A stretch of 44,000 nucleotides of DNA from Vagococcus allomyrinae (GTDB lineage: Bacteria > Bacillota > Bacilli > Lactobacillales > Vagococcaceae), in contig NZ_JAEEGA010000027.1 of assembly GCF_017829975.1 (NCBI RefSeq), forward strand, positions 1-44,000, read 5' to 3'. This document shows positions 16,068-26,219 of this stretch, piece by piece; within the stretch, counting starts at the first letter, position 1; the number at the start of each line of letters is the position of its first letter. Under the pieces are notes generated by a model that worked only from the letters and a program-made list of their open reading frames with translations, ran no database searches and was not told where the DNA came from. The position numbers and the translations under genes are program-made.

Positions 16068-17264
16068 ATGGCTAAATTAACTGTCAAAGATTTGGAATTA
16101 AAAGATAAAAAAGTATTAGTCCGCGTTGACTTTAACGTTCCATTAAAAGATGGCGTTATTACAGATGATAATCGGATTGCGGCAGCCTTACCAACGATTG
16201 AATACATCCTTGATAATGGCGGGAAAGCAATTCTATTTTCACACTTAGGTCGCGTTAAAGAAGAAGCAGACAAAGAAGGCAAATCATTACGTCCCGTTGC
16301 CACTCGCTTAAGTGAACTATTAGGCAAAGAAGTTATCTTTGTTCCTGAAACACGAGGCGAAGTCTTAGAATCAGCGATTAATGATTTAAAAGCAGGTGAA
16401 GTGTTATTAGTTGAAAACACTCGTTTCGAAGACATTGATGGTAAAAAAGAATCTAAAAACGACGCTGAATTAGGTAAATACTGGGCCTCTCTTGGCGATG
16501 ATCTTTTCGTCAACGACGCATTTGGAACAGCTCACCGCGCTCACGCATCAAACGTTGGCATTTCGTCAAACGTTTCGCAAGCAGCAGCTGGATTCTTAAT
16601 GGAAAATGAAATCAAATTTATCAAAGAAGCCGTTGAAGCACCAGTTCGTCCATTTGTGGCAATCTTAGGTGGTTCAAAAGTATCAGATAAAATTGGTGTC
16701 ATTGAAAATCTCCTTGAAAAAGCAGATAAAGTTATCGTCGGTGGTGGTATGACATATACATTTTATGCTGCGAAAGGCATTGAAATTGGTGATTCGTTAG
16801 TTGAATTAGACAAAGTTGAATTAGCTAAAACATTGATTGAAAAAGCGGGCGATAAATTAGTGTTACCCGTTGATTCGATTGAAGCTAACGCCTTTGCTGG
16901 CTACACTGAATTAAAAGCAACTGAGGGCGAAGCAGTCGATAAAGGCTTCTTAGGCCTAGATATCGGATCAAAAACAATTGAATTGTTTGAATCTGTCATT
17001 GACGGTGCTAAAACAGTCGTTTGGAATGGCCCGATGGGTGTCTTTGAAAATGAAGACTTCGCTAAAGGAACAATCGCAGTAATGGATGCCATTGCGGCTC
17101 AAGCAGGCGCAACGTCAATTATCGGTGGTGGTGATTCAGCAGCTGCAGCCATTAACTTAGGACGTGCGGATAAATTCTCATGGATCTCAACTGGTGGCGG
17201 TGCGTCACTAGAATTACTAGAAGGCAAAGAATTACCAGGCTTAACCGCGTTAACTGAAAAATAA
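16068..17264 (+). CDS. pgk: Phosphoglycerate kinase, 398 aa
   Basis: Transfers the acyl phosphate of 1,3-bisphosphoglycerate to ADP. The substrate strand [14 protein letters not shown] is near residue 16, SHLGR is near residue 60, and the nucleotide-binding C lobe shows GPMGVFE and [10 protein letters not shown] with the terminal [15 protein letters not shown]. Normal length for bacteria. AGGAGG precedes the ATG. Cotranscribed with gap, with a hairpin on each side. Confidence 0.98.
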   Translation: MAKLTVKDLELKDKKVLVRVDFNVPLKDGVITDDNRIAAALPTIEYILDNGGKAILFSHLGRVKEEADKEGKSLRPVATRLSELLGKEVIFVPETRGEVLESAINDLKAGEVLLVENTRFEDIDGKKESKNDAELGKYWASLGDDLFVNDAFGTAHRAHASNVGISSNVSQAAAGFLMENEIKFIKEAVEAPVRPFVAILGGSKVSDKIGVIENLLEKADKVIVGGGMTYTFYAAKGIEIGDSLVELDKVELAKTLIEKAGDKLVLPVDSIEANAFAGYTELKATEGEAVDKGFLGLDIGSKTIELFESVIDGAKTVVWNGPMGVFENEDFAKGTIAVMDAIAAQAGATSIIGGGDSAAAAINLGRADKFSWISTGGGASLELLEGKELPGLTALTEK

Positions 17265-17275
17265 AAAAATGTTAC

Positions 17276-17301
17276 GAAAGAAGGGAAGTTTCCCTTCTTT
17301 C
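17276..17301 (+). promoter_or_regulatory. Stem-loop between pgk and tpiA
   Basis: GAAAGAAGGGAA and TTCCCTTCTTTC form a perfect 12-bp stem with a minimal loop and no U run, so a processing or stabilising element is more likely than a terminator. Confidence 0.7.
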
Positions 17302-17315
17302 ATTTAAACCCATAG

Positions 17316-18086
<771 letters not shown>

Positions 18087-18087
18087 T

Positions 18088-19617
18088 ATGAGTAAAGCAC
18101 CTGTTGCGATTATCATTTTAGACGGTTTTGGTCAACGTGAAGAAACAGTTGGCAATGCTGTCGCACAAGCAAACAAACCCAATTTTGACCGTTATTACAA
18201 TGAATTTCCACATGCCACAATGAAAGCGGCTGGCTTAGACGTTGGCTTGCCAGAAGGGCAAATGGGGAATTCAGAAGTGGGTCACACAAACATTGGTGGG
18301 GGACGAATCGTCTACCAAAGTTTAACTAGAATTGACAAAGCCATTTCCGATGGTGAATTCCAAACAAACGAAGTTCTGAACAGCGCCATGTCATATGCCA
18401 TTGACAACAATTCAGCGCTACATTTATTTGGTCTTTTATCAGACGGCGGTGTTCACAGTCATCAAAACCACCTGTATGCCTTGTTAGAAACCGCGAAAGC
18501 AAAAGGCGTTAAAGAAACTTACGTCCATGCCTTTTTAGACGGACGTGACGTTGCACCGACATCAGGTGCTGGTTTCATGAAAGAGTTAGTCGCTAAAATG
18601 GCAGAGTTAAACTATGGCCAAGTAGCAACTGTTTCAGGCCGTTTTTACGCCATGGATCGTGACAAGCGTTGGGAACGGGTTGAAAAAGCTTATAATGCCC
18701 TAGTTTTAGGCGAAGGCGTTAAAGCAACTGATCCGGTAGCAGCCATCGAAGCCTCTTATGCAGAAGGCGTCAACGATGAGTTTGTTTTACCAATTGTGAT
18801 CGAAAAAGATGGCAAACCAGTGGCAACTGTTAAAGAAAACGATGCAGTGATCTTCTTTAACTTCCGTCCTGACCGTGCGATTCAATTATCAAATGCCTTC
18901 ACTGATCTTGAGTGGGAGCACTTTGAGCGTAAAAATCATCCGACAAATGTAAAATTTGTGACAATGACTTTATACAACCCAAGTATCGTAGCTGAGGTGG
19001 CTTATCCACCGATGGAAATGAAAAATGTTATTGGAGAAGTTCTCTCAAATCACGGACTTAAACAATTGCGAATTGCGGAAACTGAAAAGTATCCTCATGT
19101 TACCTTCTTTATGAACGGTGGCCGCAACGAAGAGTTTGAAGGGGAAAGTCGTATTTTAATCAACTCACCAAAAGTTGAAACCTACGATTTAAAACCTGAA
19201 ATGAGTGCTTACGAAGTGACAGATGCGTTAGTAGCCTCAATCGAAGCCGACGAAAATGATGCGATTATTCTAAACTTTGCCAATCCTGATATGGTAGGTC
19301 ACTCTGGTATGTTAGAGCCGACTATCAAAGCCATTGAAGCCGTTGATGAAAACTTAGGACGTGTAGTAGACGCTATATTAGCTAAAGGCGGTTCAGCGAT
19401 TATCTTTGCTGACCACGGTAACTCAGAAACCATGTCAACACCTGAAGGCAAGCCTCATACTGCCCATACAACTGTGCCAGTACCTGTGATTGTCACGAAA
19501 AAAGGTGTTTCATTACGGACTGACGGACGCTTGGCTGACGTTGCACCAACGATGTTAGACTTATTGAATATTGAAAAACCTGCTGAAATGACAGGTGAAT
19601 CTTTAATCGTTAAGTAA
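18088..19617 (+). CDS. gpmI: Cofactor-independent phosphoglycerate mutase, 509 aa
   Basis: Converts 3- to 2-phosphoglycerate using two Mn ions and a phosphoserine intermediate. The metal site ILDGFG, the catalytic Ser in [14 protein letters not shown], the DGRDVAPTS loop, [14 protein letters not shown] and the C-terminal [14 protein letters not shown] metal ligands are all present. The alkaline-phosphatase-like fold and length are normal. Its start directly follows the tpiA stop, with TTGGAGG inside the end of tpiA as ribosome site. A partly duplicated leader separates it from eno. Confidence 0.97.
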   Translation: MSKAPVAIIILDGFGQREETVGNAVAQANKPNFDRYYNEFPHATMKAAGLDVGLPEGQMGNSEVGHTNIGGGRIVYQSLTRIDKAISDGEFQTNEVLNSAMSYAIDNNSALHLFGLLSDGGVHSHQNHLYALLETAKAKGVKETYVHAFLDGRDVAPTSGAGFMKELVAKMAELNYGQVATVSGRFYAMDRDKRWERVEKAYNALVLGEGVKATDPVAAIEASYAEGVNDEFVLPIVIEKDGKPVATVKENDAVIFFNFRPDRAIQLSNAFTDLEWEHFERKNHPTNVKFVTMTLYNPSIVAEVAYPPMEMKNVIGEVLSNHGLKQLRIAETEKYPHVTFFMNGGRNEEFEGESRILINSPKVETYDLKPEMSAYEVTDALVASIEADENDAIILNFANPDMVGHSGMLEPTIKAIEAVDENLGRVVDAILAKGGSAIIFADHGNSETMSTPEGKPHTAHTTVPVPVIVTKKGVSLRTDGRLADVAPTMLDLLNIEKPAEMTGESLIVK

Positions 19618-19672
19618 AAAAGTTGAAAATTTAGCAGTATAAATTGCAACTTGCCTCAAAACGTATTATGAT

Positions 19673-21159
<1,487 letters not shown>

Positions 21160-21203
21160 TTAAGTCGAAAAGAAGGTATACCAATTACTAGAAATACATA
21201 ATA

Positions 21204-21267
21204 TCTGTAAAAAATTGCTGAAAAAGTGTTTCTATTTAGCAATACATATTAGGTGATTTTTTACAGA
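21204..21267. promoter_or_regulatory. Probable integrase arm sites and inverted repeat beside attL
   Basis: TCTGTAAAAAA (21204-21214) is inverted at 21257-21267. Between them, TCTATTTAGCAATACAT (21231-21247) occurs again at 34160-34176 near attR. Such sites fit the arm-type binding sites of tyrosine integrases or excisionase sites. Confidence 0.5.
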
Positions 21268-21286
21268 ATTGTTATGTAATAATAGG

Positions 21287-21340
21287 AAAAAGCTCTCTGT
21301 TTTAATTGTTAATTACAATTAGAAAGGAGGGCTTTTTCGT
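21287..21340 (+). terminator. Terminator-like hairpin covering the integrase ribosome site
   Basis: AAAAAGCTCTCT pairs with AGGAGGGCTTTTT, with inner stem AATTGT/ACAATT. The right arm contains the AAAGGAGGG ribosome site of int, so read-through RNA from eno would fold the site away. Confidence 0.6.
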
Positions 21341-22253
21341 GTTATCTACTGAATTAATTGATGAGTTTATTTTAGATTGCCGCATTAGAAATTTATCCAA
21401 AAGAACTATTGAAACTTATGAAATGAATATTGGTGTTTTTTGGAGATGGTTGAATATCTCAAACGATTTTAAGAAAATTGAAGATATTAAGAAAATTCAT
21501 TTTAAATCTTTTATACTATCCATGATGGAACAGAATTACAAAGAAACATATATTAATACTGTTTTGAAGGCAGTAAAGTCGTTTTATAACTATTTATTTT
21601 CAGAAAACTATATAAAAGTTAATTTGACTTTGGAAGTGAAGTTATTAAAGGAGCCAAGCACAGTGATTGATACTTTTAATGATGATGAAGTTAAGCTGTT
21701 ACTTACATACTTTAAGAGGAAAACCTTTTTGAATATGAGAAATAAGTTGATAGTGTATATTCTTTTAGATACGGGACTAAGATGTGCAGAGCTTCGCTCT
21801 ATAAAAGATGCTCATGTATACGAGAATTATCTTAAAGTGTGTGGCAAAGGGAATAAGTGGCGAGTGATTCCAATTAGCAATCAATTACAAAAGGAAATCC
21901 AAAAGTATCGTAGAGAGCGTGAGAAGTATTGCTTGAAGTTGAATCAAATGTCTATCGATGATACCTTATTACTGACTCGTAAAGGGAAGCAGATTTCAAC
22001 AAATGCAACAATTGAAATCATTTTTAGAGAAATTGCTACGAATACGAAAATTAGAAATACAATCAGATGCAGTCCACATACTTGCCGACATTGGTTTGCA
22101 AAAACTAGTATAAAAAATGGTCAAGATATTTATACACTGTCAAAAATACTAGGGCATTCTAATATCAAGATAACACAGCGCTATATAGAGTCAATGTCTT
22201 CTGATGAAATCATTGAGAAAGGGCTACTTACTACGCCATTAACTACATTCTAG
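21339..22253 (+). CDS. Tyrosine integrase of the eno element, 304 aa
   Basis: Starts at GTG with AAAGGAGGG nine bases upstream. Residues 1-90 form a SAM-like core-binding domain (IRNLSKRTIETYEMNIGVFW, FYNYLFSENYI); the catalytic domain has Arg in TGLRCAELRSI, Lys in CGKGNKWRVIPI, HTCRHW (His-x-x-Arg), LGHSNI and the nucleophile Tyr in TQRYIES, so it is complete. It lies 182 bp after eno and faces inward, where integrases sit next to their attachment site. The XerC/D-like layout without an obvious arm-binding domain is notable; arm-like repeats are nevertheless present. It probably catalyses insertion at the eno 3' end. Confidence 0.9.
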   Translation: MLSTELIDEFILDCRIRNLSKRTIETYEMNIGVFWRWLNISNDFKKIEDIKKIHFKSFILSMMEQNYKETYINTVLKAVKSFYNYLFSENYIKVNLTLEVKLLKEPSTVIDTFNDDEVKLLLTYFKRKTFLNMRNKLIVYILLDTGLRCAELRSIKDAHVYENYLKVCGKGNKWRVIPISNQLQKEIQKYRREREKYCLKLNQMSIDDTLLLTRKGKQISTNATIEIIFREIATNTKIRNTIRCSPHTCRHWFAKTSIKNGQDIYTLSKILGHSNIKITQRYIESMSSDEIIEKGLLTTPLTTF

Positions 22254-22274
22254 TTAATTAAACATTGACAATAC

Positions 22275-22328
22275 CAGCGATAGTGAAATACACTGATGTC
22301 TATGTTTACAACCATTTCACTATTGCTG
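22275..22328. promoter_or_regulatory. Inverted repeat upstream of the first resolvase, possible res site
   Basis: CAGCGATAGTGAAAT (22275-22289) is inverted at 22314-22328 with one mismatch. Resolvase genes normally follow their own resolution site, which also acts as operator. Another weaker pair, TAATGAAATG/CATTTCATTA, lies after the gene near 22950-23012. Confidence 0.5.
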
Positions 22329-22370
22329 ACACCAATAACAAACTATCAGGTAAGTTAAAGGGGTCTTAAA

Positions 22371-22940
22371 ATGAAGAAGGTAGCATATGTGCGAACGAGC
22401 ACAGGCAAGCAAACACTAGGAATTGAAGTACAACGTGAGGCTCTTACAGCCTACAAACCAGACTTATGGTACATTGAACAGGTTTCTGGTCGTAAAGAAG
22501 ACAGGGAACAATTAAACAAGGCTCTTGACGTACTTGAAGAGGGTGATACGTTGATTGTTTATAAGCTAGACAGGCTTGGCAGAAGCACCAAACAGTTAGT
22601 GAATCTTATCAGTCAACTAGATGATAGAGGGATTCATCTCAGCATTGTTACAGAAGGTATAGATACGTCCTCGCCGACTGGTAGACTGGTTTTTACTATA
22701 CTTTCAGCTGTTGCGGAGATGGAGGCATCGCTCATCTCAGAACGCACGAAACAAGCACTGGCGATGTCTCCCAATAAAGGGGGAAGACCCAAACTGGATG
22801 GAGCAATTAAACAAAGTGTTATTGAAATGTACTATGACTATAAGAAAACTGCCCTTGAAATATCAGAAGAATTATCTATCAGTGAGAGCAGTGTGTATAG
22901 AATTATTAAGCTTTACAAATTGAATAATACCAGTGGTTGA
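22371..22940 (+). CDS. Serine resolvase/invertase, 189 aa
   Basis: The N-terminal catalytic domain begins MKKVAYVRTSTGKQTLGIEV; the nucleophile is the Ser in RTSTGKQ, and YKLDRLGRSTKQLV and AEMEASLISERTKQAL are the conserved dimer regions. A C-terminal helix-turn-helix (KKTALEISEELSISESSVYR) binds DNA. Size fits small Tn3-type or plasmid resolvases. It follows a candidate res site and AAAGGGG. In this element it may resolve multimers or be a remnant of a plasmid that recombined with the element. Confidence 0.9.
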   Translation: MKKVAYVRTSTGKQTLGIEVQREALTAYKPDLWYIEQVSGRKEDREQLNKALDVLEEGDTLIVYKLDRLGRSTKQLVNLISQLDDRGIHLSIVTEGIDTSSPTGRLVFTILSAVAEMEASLISERTKQALAMSPNKGGRPKLDGAIKQSVIEMYYDYKKTALEISEELSISESSVYRIIKLYKLNNTSG

Positions 22941-23022
22941 TTAAACATAATGAAATGTCGTATAATTAAAGTCAGAAACGAACGTTTTTGACAAAATGAA
23001 ATCATTTCATTATTAAATTCTC

Positions 23023-23075
23023 AAGAACCTTATGAAATCAACTGTTTAAGTTGTTTTTGTGAGGTTCTTTTTTTC
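23023..23075 (+). terminator. Terminator after the first resolvase
   Basis: AAGAACCT pairs with AGGTTCTT, with an inner CAACT/AGTTG stem, followed by a T run. Confidence 0.8.
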
Positions 23076-23248
23076 ATTCATTCTGCTACTAGCTAATACG
23101 TTCGTTTTAGACAGTGTCAGCAATGGTGAAAAAATAAATAGTTTTTATAACAGGGGGCGTAGTTATTACCAAAATGGAAAAGTTGATTTTACGGAAACGG
23201 TAATACCACTTATATCTCCCAACTAAAAAATATTTGGAGGTTAATAAA

Positions 23249-24108
23249 ATGAAAAGAAAAGTTTTAGCTGGAATACTATTGTCAAGTCTGTTAACGCTAG
23301 TAGCGTGCGACACAAAGAATATCGAGGAATCAAGCGCTAACGACGTGTCTCAAAGTCAATCTATAGCAGAGACAGTGAATAGCCAAATAGATGAAGAAAT
23401 AGTAGGGCAAACAATATCTGAGCACTTTACAAAAGAATTAAGTGACGAAGTCTGGTTAGAAATCTTAGCTGATGAAGATGGGGCATTTCACGAGAATCCC
23501 GAATAACAGGATTCCTAATAACAAATGATAGCAGTCACGAATCTGAATTGTACAAAGGGTTTGCTAATTATAGTTCAGATGAAACAGGTTATATTTGGGT
23601 CGAAGTGCCTGAACTTCTAAATGAGAATGATGTAGATTTTAGACCGAAATTAGTAGATGTTTATCAACTCTATAACCAAGGAGAATTGAATCAAAAGTTA
23701 TTCAAGGCTCTTGTAGATGAGACTGCAACTTCACTTGATAAAGAAAAAGAAGATTTTGGCTATTCAATGTTGAAATCTAAACTTCCTGTATATGCTAATG
23801 AGTTAACTTTTAAACATGTAGTTAATCCAGAAACAAAAAAAATGTTTCAAAAAATTGAAATAAAAGGAAAAGATGCTTTTTTTGATGAAGAATCATTGAA
23901 TTATAGAAGTAATTATTTTGAAGTAAGTGAAGACGGTATGAGTATACAAATAAATTCAGATGGCTATCCAGATTTGTTTTTGGTAGGATTCAAAGGGCAT
24001 AGAGGAGTGCTTGCAGGTATTCCAAAATACTTTGTAAAATTTTCTGATGAAAAAGAAACTTTTGAGTTTGACCCGTTATACACCAATGACGAAATAGAAG
24101 TTGAGTGA
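23249..24108 (+). pseudogene. Lipoprotein interrupted by a one-base frameshift
   Basis: The first part, with TTGGAGG before it, begins MKRKVLAGILLSSLLTLVAC (lipobox LVAC, lipidation at Cys20) and ends at 23506. From about 23488 another frame continues as ISRESRITGFLITNDSSHE and stays open to 24108. Adding one G to the GGGG at about 23480-23483 joins both into one protein of about 286 residues, a secreted lipoprotein with a C-terminal domain of strands (FKHVVNPETKKMF, SNYFEVSEDGMSI, YPDLFLVGFKGHRG). Not recognised. It could be a true loss, phase variation at the G tract, or a sequencing error. Confidence 0.7.
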
Positions 24109-24425
24109 TTTTTAGGGGATATATCACTTCCAGCGCTCAACTATTTCAGAAAAATTCAAAAGCCCTTACCTATAAGGTTTTGAGCATGTGGCAATTTGCA
24201 GTGTATATGTACTAATAAAAGAAGTTATTTGGCCGACTTTCATTAGGTCTATTGTAGGAGGGTATGTTTTTTATAGTCGGGAGTTTGGAATAGGAAAGAT
24301 ATCTTAGTTTTACCTTGTATTGAATAGTAGTATTTCGAAAAAAGTATAATTCATCTAGAAATAATCATTTTTATCGACAATATATGAGAATACTAAGTAA
24401 GTCAGGTTAATAAAAGGAGAATAAA
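24109..24425. other. Gene-free stretch of 317 bp
   Basis: I see no coding frame with a ribosome site. AAAAGCCCTTACCTATAAGGTTTT near 24164-24180 contains a weak inverted repeat; the rest is A/T rich and contains the unrecognised promoter of the CFI-box gene. Confidence 0.4.
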
Positions 24426-25514
24426 ATGAAAAAAATAGTATGTGAACTTTGCGGAAGTAATGATTTTACAAAGGAAAATGGTTATTGGGTGTGTAATCAT
24501 TGTCAAACGAAGTATACACCAGAAGAAGCAAAAAAAATTACAGTAGAGGGCATTGTTGATGTATCTATTGATAAGACTACTGACTTACATAATTTTCAAA
24601 AACTAGCAATTCAATACTATAATAGTTCTGACTTTGAACAAGCAAAAAAATATTACAGCAAAATTCTTGAAATTAATCCAGAAGATTGGCAAGCTACTTT
24701 CTATTATGGAATTTGTTCTTCTAAATTATCAAATTTAGCCAGCTTTAAACTGATGGATAGCGTCAATTCAGCGAAAAATGCTATCAATATCATTTTAAAA
24801 GCAGATATGCAAGAAAAAATGAAGACCGAACATATTATAGAAATTGTAAGTGCTGTTAACTCAGTTACAATTTCGTATCAAGAAATAGCTTTTAATCATT
24901 ATAATCAATATTGGGAAATGGAGTCATCAACTACTGAATTAATTCGACGTTTACAAATTTGTAGTGAAGCGTATACGTATTGTTTCGATTTAAGCAGATA
25001 CTTTAAATTAAGTATTAGTCAATTTCAAATTTCATTAGCTGAGAATGTCATTTCGATTTGTATAGAGATATGTCAATTTAGAAAATATAAGATGTATGTA
25101 AAAGGAACTGAGCTAGAAAGAGAGTATCAGTTGTCACTAGCTAATAGACAAAAATATATTACTATCTACCAACAGAAAGTGGCTTTCATTAAATCAATTC
25201 AACCTGAGTATGTCCCACCAAGGATAGAGGATAGAGACATGACTAAAGCTCAGGGCTGTTATATAGCTACGTCAGTCTATAAAACTTATGATTGTTCTGA
25301 ACTATGGACATTGAGAAGATTTAGAGATGAGACACTAAACAAGTCTGTTGTAGGTAGGCTTTTTATCAAATTTTATTATTTGGTCAGTCCAAAGATAATT
25401 AGAGTATTTGGAGAAAACAAAATATTTAATGGATTTTGTAAACTCATATTAGATAAATTTGTTAAACGGTTACAATTGATAGGCGTTAGCTCCACAGAAT
25501 ACGAAGATAGTTAA
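24426..25514 (+). CDS. Zinc-ribbon, TPR-like, CFI-box protein, 362 aa
   Basis: The N-terminal zinc ribbon has CELC at residues 6-9 and CNHC at 23-26. A TPR-like pair of helices follows (AIQYYNSSDFEQAKKYYSKI, INPEDWQATFYYGICSSK) and the middle is helical. The C-terminal 85 residues carry GCYIATSVYKTYDCSELWTL, RRFRDETL, and YYLVSPKIIRVFGEN, the CFI-box-CTERM domain common in bacterial accessory regions; its function is unknown. AAAGGAG precedes the ATG. It is the first intact cargo gene after the resolvase and lipoprotein region. It could sense metal or envelope stress, but nothing in the sequence decides this. Confidence 0.85.
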   Translation: MKKIVCELCGSNDFTKENGYWVCNHCQTKYTPEEAKKITVEGIVDVSIDKTTDLHNFQKLAIQYYNSSDFEQAKKYYSKILEINPEDWQATFYYGICSSKLSNLASFKLMDSVNSAKNAINIILKADMQEKMKTEHIIEIVSAVNSVTISYQEIAFNHYNQYWEMESSTTELIRRLQICSEAYTYCFDLSRYFKLSISQFQISLAENVISICIEICQFRKYKMYVKGTELEREYQLSLANRQKYITIYQQKVAFIKSIQPEYVPPRIEDRDMTKAQGCYIATSVYKTYDCSELWTLRRFRDETLNKSVVGRLFIKFYYLVSPKIIRVFGENKIFNGFCKLILDKFVKRLQLIGVSSTEYEDS

Positions 25515-25594
25515 ATCAATAGGATTCCACGGTTTTCGAACTAGTTATAAAGCATGTGTACTTAATTTTATAAAATAAGCCGTGGAAATCAAAT

Positions 25595-25623
25595 TTGACT
25601 TTTTTGTGAATTTATGATATAAT
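25595..25623 (+). promoter_or_regulatory. Promoter P1 of the octamer RNA
   Basis: TTGACT (25595-25600), exactly 17 bp, and TATAAT (25618-25623): a near-consensus sigma-A promoter. Confidence 0.85.
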
Positions 25624-25625
25624 AC

Positions 25626-25653
25626 TTGTAAATAGTAATTTATGTGGTATAAT
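25626..25653 (+). promoter_or_regulatory. Promoter P2 of the octamer RNA
   Basis: TTGTAA (25626-25631), 16 bp and TATAAT (25648-25653). The predicted start (about 25660) lies immediately before the first octamer. Confidence 0.7.
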
Positions 25654-25662
25654 ACCTCGGAT

Positions 25663-25788
25663 AAACATCAAAACATCAAAACATCAAAACATCAAAACAT
25701 CAAAACATCAAAACATCAAAACATCAAAACATCAAAACATCAAAACATCAAAACATCAAAACATCAAAACATCAAAACATCAAAACAT
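25663..25788 (+). repeat. Array of 15.75 perfect AAACATCA octamers
   Basis: Fifteen exact copies of AAACATCA run without interruption from 25663 to 25782, followed by AAACAT. There is no spacer. The loop of the terminator at 25804-25818 again contains ACATCAA. Confidence 0.98.
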
Positions 25789-25794
25789 AGTTCT

Positions 25795-25840
25795 TAGCTT
25801 GATGACATCAATTGTTAAATCGAGCTACTTTCTTTTTTTG
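25795..25840 (+). terminator. Terminator of the octamer RNA
   Basis: TAGCTTGAT (25795-25803) pairs with ATCGAGCTA (25819-25827), one G-U pair, followed by CTTTCTTTTTTTG. Confidence 0.75.
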
Positions 25841-25904
25841 TTATAAGGAGGAATATTAAGTGTATGTAAAATAATAAGGATATCAATTTAGTGAATAAAT
25901 TAAC

Positions 25905-25960
25905 TGGTACCTTTTACTTCTTAATAGTGTATACAGTGTATTAAGAAGTAAAAGGTACCA
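25905..25960. repeat. 22-bp perfect inverted repeat, 12-base loop
   Basis: Arms 25905-25926 and 25939-25960 are perfectly complementary; they contain GGTACCTTTTACTTC and its complement. The loop GTGTATACAGTG holds a GTATAC palindrome. No T run follows, so it is not a plain terminator. Confidence 0.9.
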
Positions 25961-26219
25961 CAAATGTTCACAGTAGAATGAAAGTGCACAACTACGCAAA
26001 GAAATAGATGTGAATAAAATAACAATAGATTTGCCAATGAGTTGTGGCAACAATCATAGACTTTATGTCTGAGAACATGCCTAAGGATAGCCTATTGAAA
26101 AGGCTCGTTGTCAAAATCATGAATAATGTTTTATATTAGCAAGACTATGTGATTGTAGTTGCAATATTGTGCAACAGCTTTTTGCAAAAATATAACAAAG
26201 AATAAAAGGAGAAGGTAGG

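Larger units (their letters stand above)
25660..25840 (+). ncRNA. Predicted 180-nt RNA made mostly of octamer repeats
   Basis: Two promoters in tandem, an array of AAACATCA units directly after the predicted start, and a hairpin with a T run define one compact transcription unit without a coding frame. The unstructured, G-free repeat RNA could titrate a protein or RNA. The order promoter, repeats, terminator, ribosome site resembles type III toxin-antitoxin loci, whose repeats are however longer and whose toxin gene is absent here. Expression is predicted, not shown. Confidence 0.55.
25515..26219. other. Non-coding regulatory region with octamer array
   Basis: Within 705 bp lie a hairpin of TTCCACGG/CCGTGGAA (25524-25587), tandem promoters, an array of 15 octamers, a terminator, a ribosome site followed by a five-codon frame (GTG TAT GTA AAA TAA near 25861), and a 22-bp perfect inverted repeat. 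From 26000 to 26219 there is decayed sequence with short frames only. Confidence 0.7.

Noticed and set aside
16052-16513. Long frame opposite pgk and similar frames opposite other glycolytic genes
   Set aside because: Products are low-complexity Ser/Pro-rich shadows of strongly codon-biased genes.
25663-25788. Repeat array as a CRISPR
   Set aside because: Units are eight bases with no spacers, and no cas gene is present.
26000-26219. Short coding remnant before the 711-aa gene
   Set aside because: Frames are below 35 codons with stops and no known motif.
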